A stretch of 64,000 nucleotides of DNA, taken from NCBI GenBank assembly GCA_958445065.1, contig CAUCQW010000004.1, positions 1-64,000 on the forward strand, written 5' to 3'. A program made the position numbers and the translations under genes. Below the pieces are notes generated by a model. It did not search any database. It saw nothing but the letters and a program-made list of their open reading frames with translations, and was not told the DNA's origin. Below, one piece after another: positions 7,753 through 16,280 of the stretch. Source of the DNA: an uncultured Collinsella sp. Its GTDB lineage: Bacteria; Actinomycetota; Coriobacteriia; Coriobacteriales; Coriobacteriaceae. Within the stretch, counting starts at the first letter, position 1; each line of letters starts with the position of its first letter.

Positions 7753-10143
7753 CTATTTCGTCTTGCCGGTAATGAGTGTCTTAAGACCCAGGCCGATCAG
7801 GCCCAGGCCCATGCGCACGCGACCGGGGCGATGGCGCTCGATGGCTTTGGTCTTGCCGGCGGGCTTCTTGCGACGGGCATTCGTCTCGGGTGCGGGCTTG
7901 GTGACCTGCGGCTCGGGCTGAGGTGCAGGTGCAGGCTCGGGCTCAATGACGGTCGCCTGGACCTTCTGAACCTCGGGTGTTGCCGGCTGCGGCTCAGGAG
8001 CAGGGGCGGGCTTTGCCTCGGCGGCGGCCTCGGCGTTGCGATAGGCACGCTCCAGCAGGGCTTCCTGTGAGTTGAAGGGCTTCTCACCCTCTGCGCGCTT
8101 CACGGGGACCCAGGTGCCGTCGCTCGTGAGGCTGCGGGCCTTCACGTTGTCGCGCAGCTGCATACTCATGTATTCGTGCACCAGGGCGCGGCAGGTGGGG
8201 TCGAGCACGGGGAAGGCGATTTCCACGCGGTGCTCGGTGTTGCGCGTCATCATGTCGGCCGAGCTCAGATAGATCATGTCCGAGTCCACGCCAAAGGCGT
8301 AAACGCGCGCATGCTCCAAAAAGCGCCCGACGATAGAACGGACATGCACGTTCTCGGTCTTGCCGGCAACGCCCGGCTTGAGGCACGAGATGCCGCGGAT
8401 GATCATGTCAACGCGGACTCCTGCGCACGATGCCTCGGCGATCTTGTCGATGACCTCGCGGTCGGTGAGCGAGTTGAGCTTAAAGAACACACGGGCGGGC
8501 TCGCCAACGAGGGCGCGCTGGATCTCGCGATCCAGGCCGCGCATGATGAGCGGCTTCAGGCCGACCGGCGCCACGCCCAGGAAGCGGTAATCGCCGCGCA
8601 GGTTGCCCAGCGACAGGTTGCGGAAGAACAAGTTGGCGTCCTCGCCGATGCCGGGATGGGCGGTCATGAGCATAAAGTCGCTGTAGAGCTTGGCCGTCTT
8701 CTCGTTAAAGTTGCCGGTGCCCAACAGCGTCAGGCGTGTAAGTGCCATGCCCTCGCGATAGGTGAGCTGGCAGATCTTGGAGTGACACTTAAATCCTTCG
8801 GAGCCGTAGATGACGGTGCAGCCTGCCTCTTCCAGACGCTCGGCCCACTCGATGTTGTTCTGCTCGTCGAAGCGGGCGCGGAGCTCCATGAGCACCGTGA
8901 CCTCTTTGCCGTTCTCGGCGGCATCGATCAGCGACTCGCACAGGCGGCTCTGCTTGGCCACGCGGTAGAGCGTGATGCGCAGCGAGATACACTCGGGGTC
9001 GTAGGCGGCCTCGTGCACCAGATCCAGGAAGGGGTTCATGGCCTCATAGGGATAAAAGAGCAGCTTGTCGTGCTGAAGTACCTGCTCGCGGATGGAGCGG
9101 GTCATATCGATGGTGGGGTTGGGCTGTGGCTTAAACGGCGTAAAGAGCAGCTCGTTGCGCAGGTGCTCGGGAATCTTGCCCTCAATGCCAAAGACATAGT
9201 CCAGGTTGAGCGGGATATCGCAGGTAAAGACCGAGCGACGTGAGAGCTCGAGCGCCTTGCGGATAGTCTTGAGCGTTGCTTTTTCGAGTGAGCCCGAGAC
9301 GGCGAGCACCACCGGCTGCAGGCGCAGGCGCTTCTTGAGGATGCGCTTCATATGCTGGCGGTAGTCCTCTTCCTCCTCGACGCCCTCGCCGTCCGGATCG
9401 ATGTCGGCGTTGCGGGTGACGCGGATGAGCGCACGGTCGAGCGGCTTATAGGAGCCAAAGCAGCTATCCAGGCAGGCGAGGATGACATCCTCGAGCAAGA
9501 TGTAGGAGTAGGTGCCGGTGGGCGAGGGGATCTCGACCACGCGGTTCATCGAGGCGGGAATCTCGATTAGGCCCAGCAGGCTCTCCTCGTCGGTGACGCC
9601 GTCCAGGCCACAAGCTAGATAGAGTGCGCCGTTGCGCAGGTTGGGGAAGGGGTGGCGCGGGTCAATGACCAGCGGCGAGATGACCGGCGACACGTAGGCC
9701 TGGAAGTAGCGGGTTACAAAGGTGCGCTCCTCGGGCGTAAGCGAATCGATGCGGGCGCGGTGAACGCCCAGGGTGTCGAGCTTGCCCTCGATGCTCTTAA
9801 AGATGGACTCCCAACGGGTAAGGAGCCCGGGCATTTCGGCCATGACAGCATCGACCTGTTCGGAGGCGGTCATATTGCTCTTGTTGTCGACAGGTTGCTT
9901 TTTGAGCTCGGCGAGGTCAGACAGGCCACCCACGCGCACCATAAGGAACTCATCGAGGTTTGACTCGAAGATCGAGACGAACTTAAGGCGCTCGAACAAC
10001 GGCACGGACTCATCAAAAGCCTCGTCGAGCACACGGTTGTCAAAGCGTAGCCAGCTGAGCTCTCGGTTCTGCGTGTACGAGAAGTCGCGCGGCGGTTTGC
10101 GCAGCTTTGCGGCGGCCTGCTTTTTTTCGATTTTGCTCGGCAT
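7753..10143 (-). CDS. ppk1: Polyphosphate kinase 1
   Basis: Reversibly transfers the gamma phosphate of ATP to inorganic polyphosphate. The N-terminal domain begins NRELSWLRFDNRVLDEA. The autophosphorylated His lies in GFKCHSKICQLTYRE and the second conserved His in RFLEHARVYAFG; RARFDEQNNIEWAE is also typical. The start is ambiguous between 10149 and 10143 (ATGCATATG). At 796 residues it is about 90 to 100 longer than usual because of a C-terminal tail rich in Pro, Ala and Glu (from about residue 700) that ends in a basic segment and a Gly/Leu-rich helix (MGLGLIGLGLKTLITG). The tail may localise the enzyme. It fits a phosphate-storage theme with pst and pit elsewhere in the window. Confidence 0.93.
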   Translation of the reverse strand: MPSKIEKKQAAAKLRKPPRDFSYTQNRELSWLRFDNRVLDEAFDESVPLFERLKFVSIFESNLDEFLMVRVGGLSDLAELKKQPVDNKSNMTASEQVDAVMAEMPGLLTRWESIFKSIEGKLDTLGVHRARIDSLTPEERTFVTRYFQAYVSPVISPLVIDPRHPFPNLRNGALYLACGLDGVTDEESLLGLIEIPASMNRVVEIPSPTGTYSYILLEDVILACLDSCFGSYKPLDRALIRVTRNADIDPDGEGVEEEEDYRQHMKRILKKRLRLQPVVLAVSGSLEKATLKTIRKALELSRRSVFTCDIPLNLDYVFGIEGKIPEHLRNELLFTPFKPQPNPTIDMTRSIREQVLQHDKLLFYPYEAMNPFLDLVHEAAYDPECISLRITLYRVAKQSRLCESLIDAAENGKEVTVLMELRARFDEQNNIEWAERLEEAGCTVIYGSEGFKCHSKICQLTYREGMALTRLTLLGTGNFNEKTAKLYSDFMLMTAHPGIGEDANLFFRNLSLGNLRGDYRFLGVAPVGLKPLIMRGLDREIQRALVGEPARVFFKLNSLTDREVIDKIAEASCAGVRVDMIIRGISCLKPGVAGKTENVHVRSIVGRFLEHARVYAFGVDSDMIYLSSADMMTRNTEHRVEIAFPVLDPTCRALVHEYMSMQLRDNVKARSLTSDGTWVPVKRAEGEKPFNSQEALLERAYRNAEAAAEAKPAPAPEPQPATPEVQKVQATVIEPEPAPAPQPEPQVTKPAPETNARRKKPAGKTKAIERHRPGRVRMGLGLIGLGLKTLITGKTK

Positions 10144-10572
10144 ATGCATCTGTCCGTTCAGTCCCCGCAGGGGACGGTAGCCTAACACTATTCACTATTG
10201 TCTCAATTTAGTCGACTTGCGGCACGGACGTATTGTGCGAACGGTATCTTTACCTACTTCTTACGCTGTCAAGCATGCAACTAACTGCCTGACTCGTTTT
10301 GAAAACAATCTATATCCATACTCAACTGGTGAGAATGTATGAATAAGAATGATTGCGAGCTGAATATAATCGAATCCAAATCGAATCATGGACAAACGAC
10401 ATATATATGCAGAAAACCGTTTTAGCTATGCAATTCCTAAACATGAAAATATTTGTACAATCTGGCTTAATTCCTTAGAAAAAAGAACGTTTACCTTTGA
10501 AAACCTGCTTTAGAGAACCGAAGTGCATCATGGGGGAATCATATGCGATATACCGTTCATCGCACTTTGCTG

Positions 10573-10700
10573 ACCGTTCGGGGGCGAGGTGGAATTGCGG
10601 GTGGTTTTTGGATATAACTAGAGCTGTCAGCAAGCAGCGTCCCATACGGAGGGGCGCTGATACATTCGGCCAGTAAGGCCCGAAAGAAAGGTAGGAGGCC
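10573..10700 (+). promoter_or_regulatory. Promoter/leader of first arcA
   Basis: The 557 bp AT-rich gap 10144-10700 holds no convincing gene. Its 3' part shares with the second arcA leader a 22 bp box at 10573-10594 (ACCGTTCGGGGGCGAGGTGG plus AA), then at the same 18 bp distance a TTTTGGATATAA block giving a TATAAC -10. ACGGAGGGGCGCT and a small GGCC stem precede the strong GGTAGGAGG ribosome site. TGAATAAGAATGA (10340) and TGAATATAATCGAAT (10361) vaguely resemble ArgR boxes. The -35 is weak, suggesting activation through the 22 bp box. Confidence 0.6.
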
Positions 10701-11943
10701 ATGACGAAAGGTCTGCACGTGCCTTCCGAGATCGGCAAGCTCAGGAAGGTCTGCCTGCACCGTCCCGGCGACGAGCTCCTCAACCTGCCGCCCGACGAGC
10801 TCGAGCGACTCCTGTTCGACGACGTCCCGTTCCTGGAGGTCGCACAGCAGGAGCACGACACCTTCGCCCAGATCCTGAGGGACCAGGGCGTGGAGGTCCT
10901 CTACCTCGAGAACCTCGTCGCCGAGGTGTTCGACCAGGTCCCCGGCGCCCGCGCCGAGTTCACCGACCAGTACATCGCCGAGGCAGGCATCCGCGGCCAG
11001 CACATGCCGCAGATCGTCCGCGAGAAGCTGGACTCCATCGAGGACAACCTCGAGTTCGTCAAGAAGACCATGGCCGGCATGACCAAGGCCGAGATCGACA
11101 TGCCCCTCACGGCGTCCACGACCCTCGATTCCCTGGTCAACTCCGAGTCCGAGTCCGACCTGATCATCGACCCGATGCCCAACCTCTACTTCACCCGCGA
11201 CCCGTTCGCGGTCGTCGGCGAGGGCGTCAACCTCAACCGCATGTACTCGGTCACCCGCAACCGCGAGACCCTGTACGGCAAGTACATCTTCAAGTACCAC
11301 CCCGACTACAAGGACGTCTCGCTGTACTTCCGCCGCGACTGCCAGTTCCACACCGAGGGCGGCGACGTGCTGAACATCAACGAGAAGACCCTCGCCGTCG
11401 GCATCTCCCAGCGCACCCAGGCCGCCGCGATCGACATCATGGCCCAGAACATCTTCTGGAACTCCGACTCCAAGGTCGAGCGCATCCTGGCCTTCGACAT
11501 CCCGGTCTCGCGCGCCTTCATGCACCTCGACACGGTCTTCACCCAGATCGACGTCGATAAGTTCACGATCCACCCCGCCATCATGGGCACCCTGCGCGTC
11601 TACGAGCTGACCGCCGGCAAGAACCCGGGCGACGTGAACATCCGCCTGATCGAGGACACCCTCGAGCACGTCCTGGAGGACGCCACCGGCGTCGACCAGG
11701 TCAAGCTGATCCCCTGCGGCGGCGGCGACCCGATCGCGGCCTCCCGCGAGCAGTGGAACGACGGCTCCAACACCCTGTGCGTCGAGCCCGGCAAGATCTG
11801 CGTCTACGCCCGCAACACCGTCACCAACGACGTGCTGTACAAGGAGGGCCTGGACCTTCTCGTCGTGCCCTCCGCCGAGCTCTCCCGCGGCCGCGGCGGC
11901 CCGCGCTGCATGAGCATGCCCTTCTGGCGCGAGGACCTCTAAG
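10678..11943 (+). repeat. Exact 1266 bp duplication, copy 1 (arcA)
   Basis: In the blocks I compared line by line, these bases match 13768-15033 at a constant offset of 3090 bp, with no difference found, and the two encoded proteins are identical in full. Identity begins 23 bp before the ATG and stops one base after the stop codon, so the unit is the gene with its ribosome site. Confidence 0.85.
10701..11942 (+). CDS. arcA: Arginine deiminase (copy 1)
   Basis: Hydrolyses L-arginine to citrulline and ammonia, the first step of the ADI pathway, which yields ATP and alkalinises the cytoplasm. The 413-residue protein has all family landmarks: KVCLHRPGDEL at the N-terminus, LYFTRDPFAVVG, the substrate-binding FHTEGGDVLNI, the catalytic His in FMHLDTVFTQID, and the nucleophile Cys in GGPRCMSMPFWREDL at the C-terminus. 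The ATG has a near-perfect ribosome site, GTAGGAGG. Third codon positions are almost all G or C, much more so than in neighbouring genes, as expected for very high expression or a different origin. The protein is identical to that of copy 2. Confidence 0.97.
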   Translation: MTKGLHVPSEIGKLRKVCLHRPGDELLNLPPDELERLLFDDVPFLEVAQQEHDTFAQILRDQGVEVLYLENLVAEVFDQVPGARAEFTDQYIAEAGIRGQHMPQIVREKLDSIEDNLEFVKKTMAGMTKAEIDMPLTASTTLDSLVNSESESDLIIDPMPNLYFTRDPFAVVGEGVNLNRMYSVTRNRETLYGKYIFKYHPDYKDVSLYFRRDCQFHTEGGDVLNINEKTLAVGISQRTQAAAIDIMAQNIFWNSDSKVERILAFDIPVSRAFMHLDTVFTQIDVDKFTIHPAIMGTLRVYELTAGKNPGDVNIRLIEDTLEHVLEDATGVDQVKLIPCGGGDPIAASREQWNDGSNTLCVEPGKICVYARNTVTNDVLYKEGLDLLVVPSAELSRGRGGPRCMSMPFWREDL

Positions 11944-12004
11944 GTTTTCAAAGACCCGTACAGGTCTTAAAACAAACGTCTAACTGCCATTAGATGTCTC
12001 CCAT

Positions 12005-12041
12005 TGGGGCGGTGCGAATCTTTCGCACCGCCCCATTCTTG
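12005..12041 (+). terminator. Terminator of first arcA
   Basis: A 13 bp perfect stem (GGGGCGGTGCGAA, loop TCT) followed by ATTCTT. A smaller stem at 11951-11968 lies between it and the arcA stop. Confidence 0.8.
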
Positions 12042-12092
12042 TATGAGGAACGTCAACACGATTGGATGACTGCTTTTGTAAGGAGCTTGGCC

Positions 12093-13217
12093 ATGGATAT
12101 CAAGACAATCGGCGTTGAGGAATGGCTTAACGTTTGGGAGAAGAGCGCTACGTGGGATATCGCCCAGTCGACAATCTCCTCGCTTACCATGGGCGAGCTG
12201 CGCGCGCTCGACGAACAGGACGGCGCCACGTTCTATGAGCGTCTGGACCGCGAGAAGATGAACTACGGCTGGATCGAGGGTTCGCCGGAGTTTAAGGTCG
12301 AGGTTGCCAAGCTGTATCGTCGCGAGGTCGATCCCGATCACATCTTGCAGACCAATGGCTGCACGGGCGCCAACCTTAACGCCATCATGGCCGTGGTCGA
12401 GCCAGGCGACCATGTGATTGCCGAGTGGCCCACCTATGCGCCGCTCTATGAGATCCCGCGTACGCTCGGCGCCGTGGTCGAGTATTGGGAGCTTCGCGAG
12501 GAACTCGGATGGAAACCCGATATCGAACAGCTCAAGCGCTTGGTGCGCCCCAACACGAAGCTTATCTGCATCAATAACGCATCGAACCCCATCGGAACGG
12601 TGCTTGATGCCGATACGCTCGGCCAGATTGCCGAGATCGCCCGCTCGGTTGGCGCCTATGTGCTGTGCGACGAGGTGTACCTGCCGCTTGAGAACACCGA
12701 GGACTTTTTGTCGATGGCCGATGTGTACGAGAAGGCCATCGTCACCAACTCGGTGTCCAAGACCTATTCGACGCCTGCGGCCCGCGTGGGCTGGGTTGTG
12801 GCAGACGAAGAGGTATCTAACCGCATTCGCACGTACCGCGACTACACCATGATTTGCGGCGGCGTGTTCAACGACGCCCTGGCGACCTATGTGCTCGAGC
12901 ACAAGGACAAGATCCTCGAGCGCAACCGCAAGATCGTGTTTGGAAACCGCGATATCGCGCAGGCTTGGATCGACACGCAGCATCGTGTCTCCTGGACGGC
13001 CCCGCAGGGTGTGTCCACCTCGTTTATCCAGCTGGACATTCCCGAGGATGACGAGGAGTTCTGCAAGCGCCTGCTGTCCGAGAGGGGAGTGCTGCTGGTA
13101 CCTGGCAGCCGCTTTGAGCTTCCCTGTGGCGCACGCCTGGGCTACTGCGCGAGCGAGGACGTTCTGCGCGAGGGCCTGAGGCTTTTGGGCGAGGCGCTGG
13201 CGGAGTTCGATCGCTAG
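12093..13217 (+). CDS. PLP-dependent aminotransferase, class I/II
   Basis: Fold-type I aminotransferase, 374 residues. It has NNASNPIGTV (substrate/PLP phosphate region), CDEVYLPL with the PLP-nitrogen Asp, and the Schiff-base Lys in TNSVSKTYSTPAARVGW. The start MDIKTIGVEEW follows AAGGAG; longer in-frame starts run through the arcA terminator and are unlikely. It sits between the two arcA copies, so it may act on an arginine-related amino acid, but the substrate cannot be read from the sequence. Confidence 0.88.
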   Translation: MDIKTIGVEEWLNVWEKSATWDIAQSTISSLTMGELRALDEQDGATFYERLDREKMNYGWIEGSPEFKVEVAKLYRREVDPDHILQTNGCTGANLNAIMAVVEPGDHVIAEWPTYAPLYEIPRTLGAVVEYWELREELGWKPDIEQLKRLVRPNTKLICINNASNPIGTVLDADTLGQIAEIARSVGAYVLCDEVYLPLENTEDFLSMADVYEKAIVTNSVSKTYSTPAARVGWVVADEEVSNRIRTYRDYTMICGGVFNDALATYVLEHKDKILERNRKIVFGNRDIAQAWIDTQHRVSWTAPQGVSTSFIQLDIPEDDEEFCKRLLSERGVLLVPGSRFELPCGARLGYCASEDVLREGLRLLGEALAEFDR

Positions 13218-13267
13218 GATTCCGACGGCTCTCAAGGCCGCTCAAATCTGCCTACGATTATCGATAA

Positions 13268-13306
13268 CAGTCCCGTTTCCCATGAGGGGAGCGGGACTGT
13301 TTTTCT
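13268..13306 (+). terminator. Terminator of the aminotransferase gene
   Basis: CAGTCCCG and CGGGACTG form the stem, followed by TTTTTC, about 50 bp after the stop. Confidence 0.75.
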
Positions 13307-13662
13307 ATACCGAGAAGTCAAGTTGTTACAAATGGAGACGTAAGATCGATTGGGTATTCGACGGGCCTTATACTGAGCTTCCGGTGAACGGCATCCAACG
13401 TCTGGTAAACGGTAGTCTGTTTGCCAAAAATGAATAGGACGAACTTCTAACTGAATAAAAATCAAAATGGTTGAGACACAGCGAGAATTGCGAATTCTAT
13501 TCATATCGTTGCGCGAAATATGCAATTTGAGGGTGGTTTAACAAAGATTAGTTTCAATTGATTCCTCGGTTAAAAAGGCATTTAAGCACGTAAATACACT
13601 TTATTAAATCAAAGTGTGCCATGCGTGAAGTATATGTGTATGCCGTTCACCCCCCATATAAA

Positions 13663-13790
13663 ACCGTTCGGGGGCGAGGTGGAAGTATGGACTGATTTTG
13701 GATATAAATATGTCGTCAGCAATAACGCCTCACACGGAGGGGCGCTAACGAATCGGCCCTGACAGGGGCCCGAAAGAAAGGTAGGAGGCC
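13663..13790 (+). promoter_or_regulatory. Promoter/leader of second arcA
   Basis: The gap 13218-13790 is AT-rich and non-coding apart from the terminator. The 22 bp box recurs at 13663-13684, and 18 bp further TTTTGGATATAAA supplies the -10 (TATAAA). A GGCCCTGACAGGGGCC stem lies just before the ribosome site; the first copy has a shorter stem there with a different sequence. TGAATAAAAATCA at 13452 is a loose ArgR-box match, and AGAATT-GCG-AATTCT nearby is a short palindrome. Confidence 0.6.
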
Positions 13791-15033
13791 ATGACGAAAG
13801 GTCTGCACGTGCCTTCCGAGATCGGCAAGCTCAGGAAGGTCTGCCTGCACCGTCCCGGCGACGAGCTCCTCAACCTGCCGCCCGACGAGCTCGAGCGACT
13901 CCTGTTCGACGACGTCCCGTTCCTGGAGGTCGCACAGCAGGAGCACGACACCTTCGCCCAGATCCTGAGGGACCAGGGCGTGGAGGTCCTCTACCTCGAG
14001 AACCTCGTCGCCGAGGTGTTCGACCAGGTCCCCGGCGCCCGCGCCGAGTTCACCGACCAGTACATCGCCGAGGCAGGCATCCGCGGCCAGCACATGCCGC
14101 AGATCGTCCGCGAGAAGCTGGACTCCATCGAGGACAACCTCGAGTTCGTCAAGAAGACCATGGCCGGCATGACCAAGGCCGAGATCGACATGCCCCTCAC
14201 GGCGTCCACGACCCTCGATTCCCTGGTCAACTCCGAGTCCGAGTCCGACCTGATCATCGACCCGATGCCCAACCTCTACTTCACCCGCGACCCGTTCGCG
14301 GTCGTCGGCGAGGGCGTCAACCTCAACCGCATGTACTCGGTCACCCGCAACCGCGAGACCCTGTACGGCAAGTACATCTTCAAGTACCACCCCGACTACA
14401 AGGACGTCTCGCTGTACTTCCGCCGCGACTGCCAGTTCCACACCGAGGGCGGCGACGTGCTGAACATCAACGAGAAGACCCTCGCCGTCGGCATCTCCCA
14501 GCGCACCCAGGCCGCCGCGATCGACATCATGGCCCAGAACATCTTCTGGAACTCCGACTCCAAGGTCGAGCGCATCCTGGCCTTCGACATCCCGGTCTCG
14601 CGCGCCTTCATGCACCTCGACACGGTCTTCACCCAGATCGACGTCGATAAGTTCACGATCCACCCCGCCATCATGGGCACCCTGCGCGTCTACGAGCTGA
14701 CCGCCGGCAAGAACCCGGGCGACGTGAACATCCGCCTGATCGAGGACACCCTCGAGCACGTCCTGGAGGACGCCACCGGCGTCGACCAGGTCAAGCTGAT
14801 CCCCTGCGGCGGCGGCGACCCGATCGCGGCCTCCCGCGAGCAGTGGAACGACGGCTCCAACACCCTGTGCGTCGAGCCCGGCAAGATCTGCGTCTACGCC
14901 CGCAACACCGTCACCAACGACGTGCTGTACAAGGAGGGCCTGGACCTTCTCGTCGTGCCCTCCGCCGAGCTCTCCCGCGGCCGCGGCGGCCCGCGCTGCA
15001 TGAGCATGCCCTTCTGGCGCGAGGACCTCTAAG
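13768..15033 (+). repeat. Exact 1266 bp duplication, copy 2 (arcA)
   Basis: Second copy of 10678-11943. Flanking DNA on both sides differs, apart from the short shared promoter blocks. Confidence 0.85.
13791..15032 (+). CDS. arcA: Arginine deiminase (copy 2)
   Basis: Product identical to the first arcA (413 residues, catalytic Cys near the C-terminus). This copy leads the argF/arcB and arcD genes and is therefore the operon-type copy. Its own promoter has the shared 22 bp box, and a hairpin after the stop may partly terminate transcription before argF. Identity without synonymous differences implies a very recent duplication or continuing gene conversion. Confidence 0.97.
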   Translation: MTKGLHVPSEIGKLRKVCLHRPGDELLNLPPDELERLLFDDVPFLEVAQQEHDTFAQILRDQGVEVLYLENLVAEVFDQVPGARAEFTDQYIAEAGIRGQHMPQIVREKLDSIEDNLEFVKKTMAGMTKAEIDMPLTASTTLDSLVNSESESDLIIDPMPNLYFTRDPFAVVGEGVNLNRMYSVTRNRETLYGKYIFKYHPDYKDVSLYFRRDCQFHTEGGDVLNINEKTLAVGISQRTQAAAIDIMAQNIFWNSDSKVERILAFDIPVSRAFMHLDTVFTQIDVDKFTIHPAIMGTLRVYELTAGKNPGDVNIRLIEDTLEHVLEDATGVDQVKLIPCGGGDPIAASREQWNDGSNTLCVEPGKICVYARNTVTNDVLYKEGLDLLVVPSAELSRGRGGPRCMSMPFWREDL

Positions 15034-15040
15034 TCTTTCC

Positions 15041-15077
15041 GTTTCCGGTGCGGTCTCCCTACAACCGCACCGGTTTC
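15041..15077 (+). terminator. Hairpin between arcA and argF
   Basis: CCGGTGCGGT (15045-15054) pairs perfectly with ACCGCACCGG (15064-15073), followed by only three T. It may set the ratio of arcA to the downstream genes instead of stopping transcription fully. Confidence 0.55.
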
Positions 15078-15137
15078 GCCCGTCAAACGGGCAACACTGA
15101 TACTTATGTAATTCATTTCTTCGAAAGGATTCGAACC

Positions 15138-16136
15138 ATGGGTGTTAACCTCTCCGGCCGTAGCTTCCTCAAGCTCCTTGACCTCACCACCGAGGAGATC
15201 GAGTACCTGCTCAAGCTCTCCAAGAACTTCAAGGACATGAAGCGCGCTGGCGTTCCGCACCGCTATCTCGAGGGCAAGAACATCGTTCTGCTCTTCCAGA
15301 AGACCTCCACTCGTACCCGCTGCGCCTTCGAGGTCGGCGGCATGGATCTGGGCATGGGCGTCACCTACCTCGATCCGGGTTCGTCGCAGATGGGCAAGAA
15401 GGAGTCCATCGAGGACACCGCCCGCGTTCTCGGCCGCATGTATGACGGCATCGAGTTCCGTGGCTTTGCCCAGGACGACGTCGAGGAGCTCGCTGCTAAG
15501 TCCGGCGTGCCCGTGTGGAACGGCCTGACCACCGAGTGGCACCCCACCCAGATGCTCGCCGACATCCTGACCGTCCAGGAGAACTTCAACTACGACATCA
15601 AGGGCAAGACTCTCGTCTTCATGGGCGACTGCAAGAACAACGTCGCTCGCTCCCTCATGGTTGTCTGCTCCAAGCTCGGCATGAACTTCGTGGCCTGCGG
15701 CCCCGAGGAGTGCATGCCCGCTGACGACGTCATCGAGGCCTGCAAGCCCATCGCCGAGGCCAACGGCTGCACCATCAAGCTGACCACCGACGTCAAGGAC
15801 GGCGTCACCGGTGCCGACGTTATCTACACCGACGTGTGGGTCTCCATGGGCGAGCCCGACGAGGTCTGGGCCGAGCGCATCGCTCAGCTCACCCCGTATC
15901 GTGTCACCTCCGAGGTCATGGCTATGGCCAACCCGGGTGCCATCTTCCTGCACTGCCTGCCCAGCTTCCACGACACCAACACCACCATTGGCGCCGAGAA
16001 GTGCGAGCAGTTCGGCATCACCGAGCAGGAGGTCACCGACGAGGTCTTCGAGAGCCCCGCTTCCAAGGTCTTCGACGAGGCCGAGAACCGCATGCACACC
16101 ATCAAGGCTGTCATGTACGCTACGCTCAAGTAAGAG
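15138..16136 (+). CDS. arcB: Ornithine carbamoyltransferase
   Basis: Interconverts citrulline plus phosphate and ornithine plus carbamoyl phosphate. 332 residues from [10 protein letters not shown], which follows a GAAAGGA ribosome site; the longer ORF start has no support. STRTR (57-61) binds carbamoyl phosphate; [20 protein letters not shown] and HCLPSFHD are the ornithine-side signatures. The stop codon is TAA. The position after arcA and before an arcD-type antiporter points to the catabolic role (arcB); an additional anabolic role (argF) cannot be excluded since argG is also encoded in the window. Confidence 0.93.
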
Positions 16137-16148
16137 CATCTAGCATCT

Positions 16149-16186
16149 CGCTCGGGGTGTATTGTTGAACACCCCGAGCGGCTTTA
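16149..16186 (+). terminator. Terminator after arcB
   Basis: A 12 bp perfect stem (CGCTCGGGGTGT, 8 nt loop) followed by GCTTTA. It separates arcB from arcD, which then needs read-through or its own promoter. Confidence 0.75.
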
Positions 16187-16280
16187 TCTGGTAAAAATCT
16201 CGCATCGAGCGGCAGGCACGGCACGGAAGAGCCGCTTCGGGCGAGATCAGTAAATGATTTATGAAGGGGGGATGAGAACT

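Noticed and set aside
13716..16139. 807-residue open frame on the minus strand across arcA and arcB
   Set aside because: It is antisense to two certain genes; strong third-position G/C bias removes stops from the complementary frame. A near copy appears opposite the first arcA.
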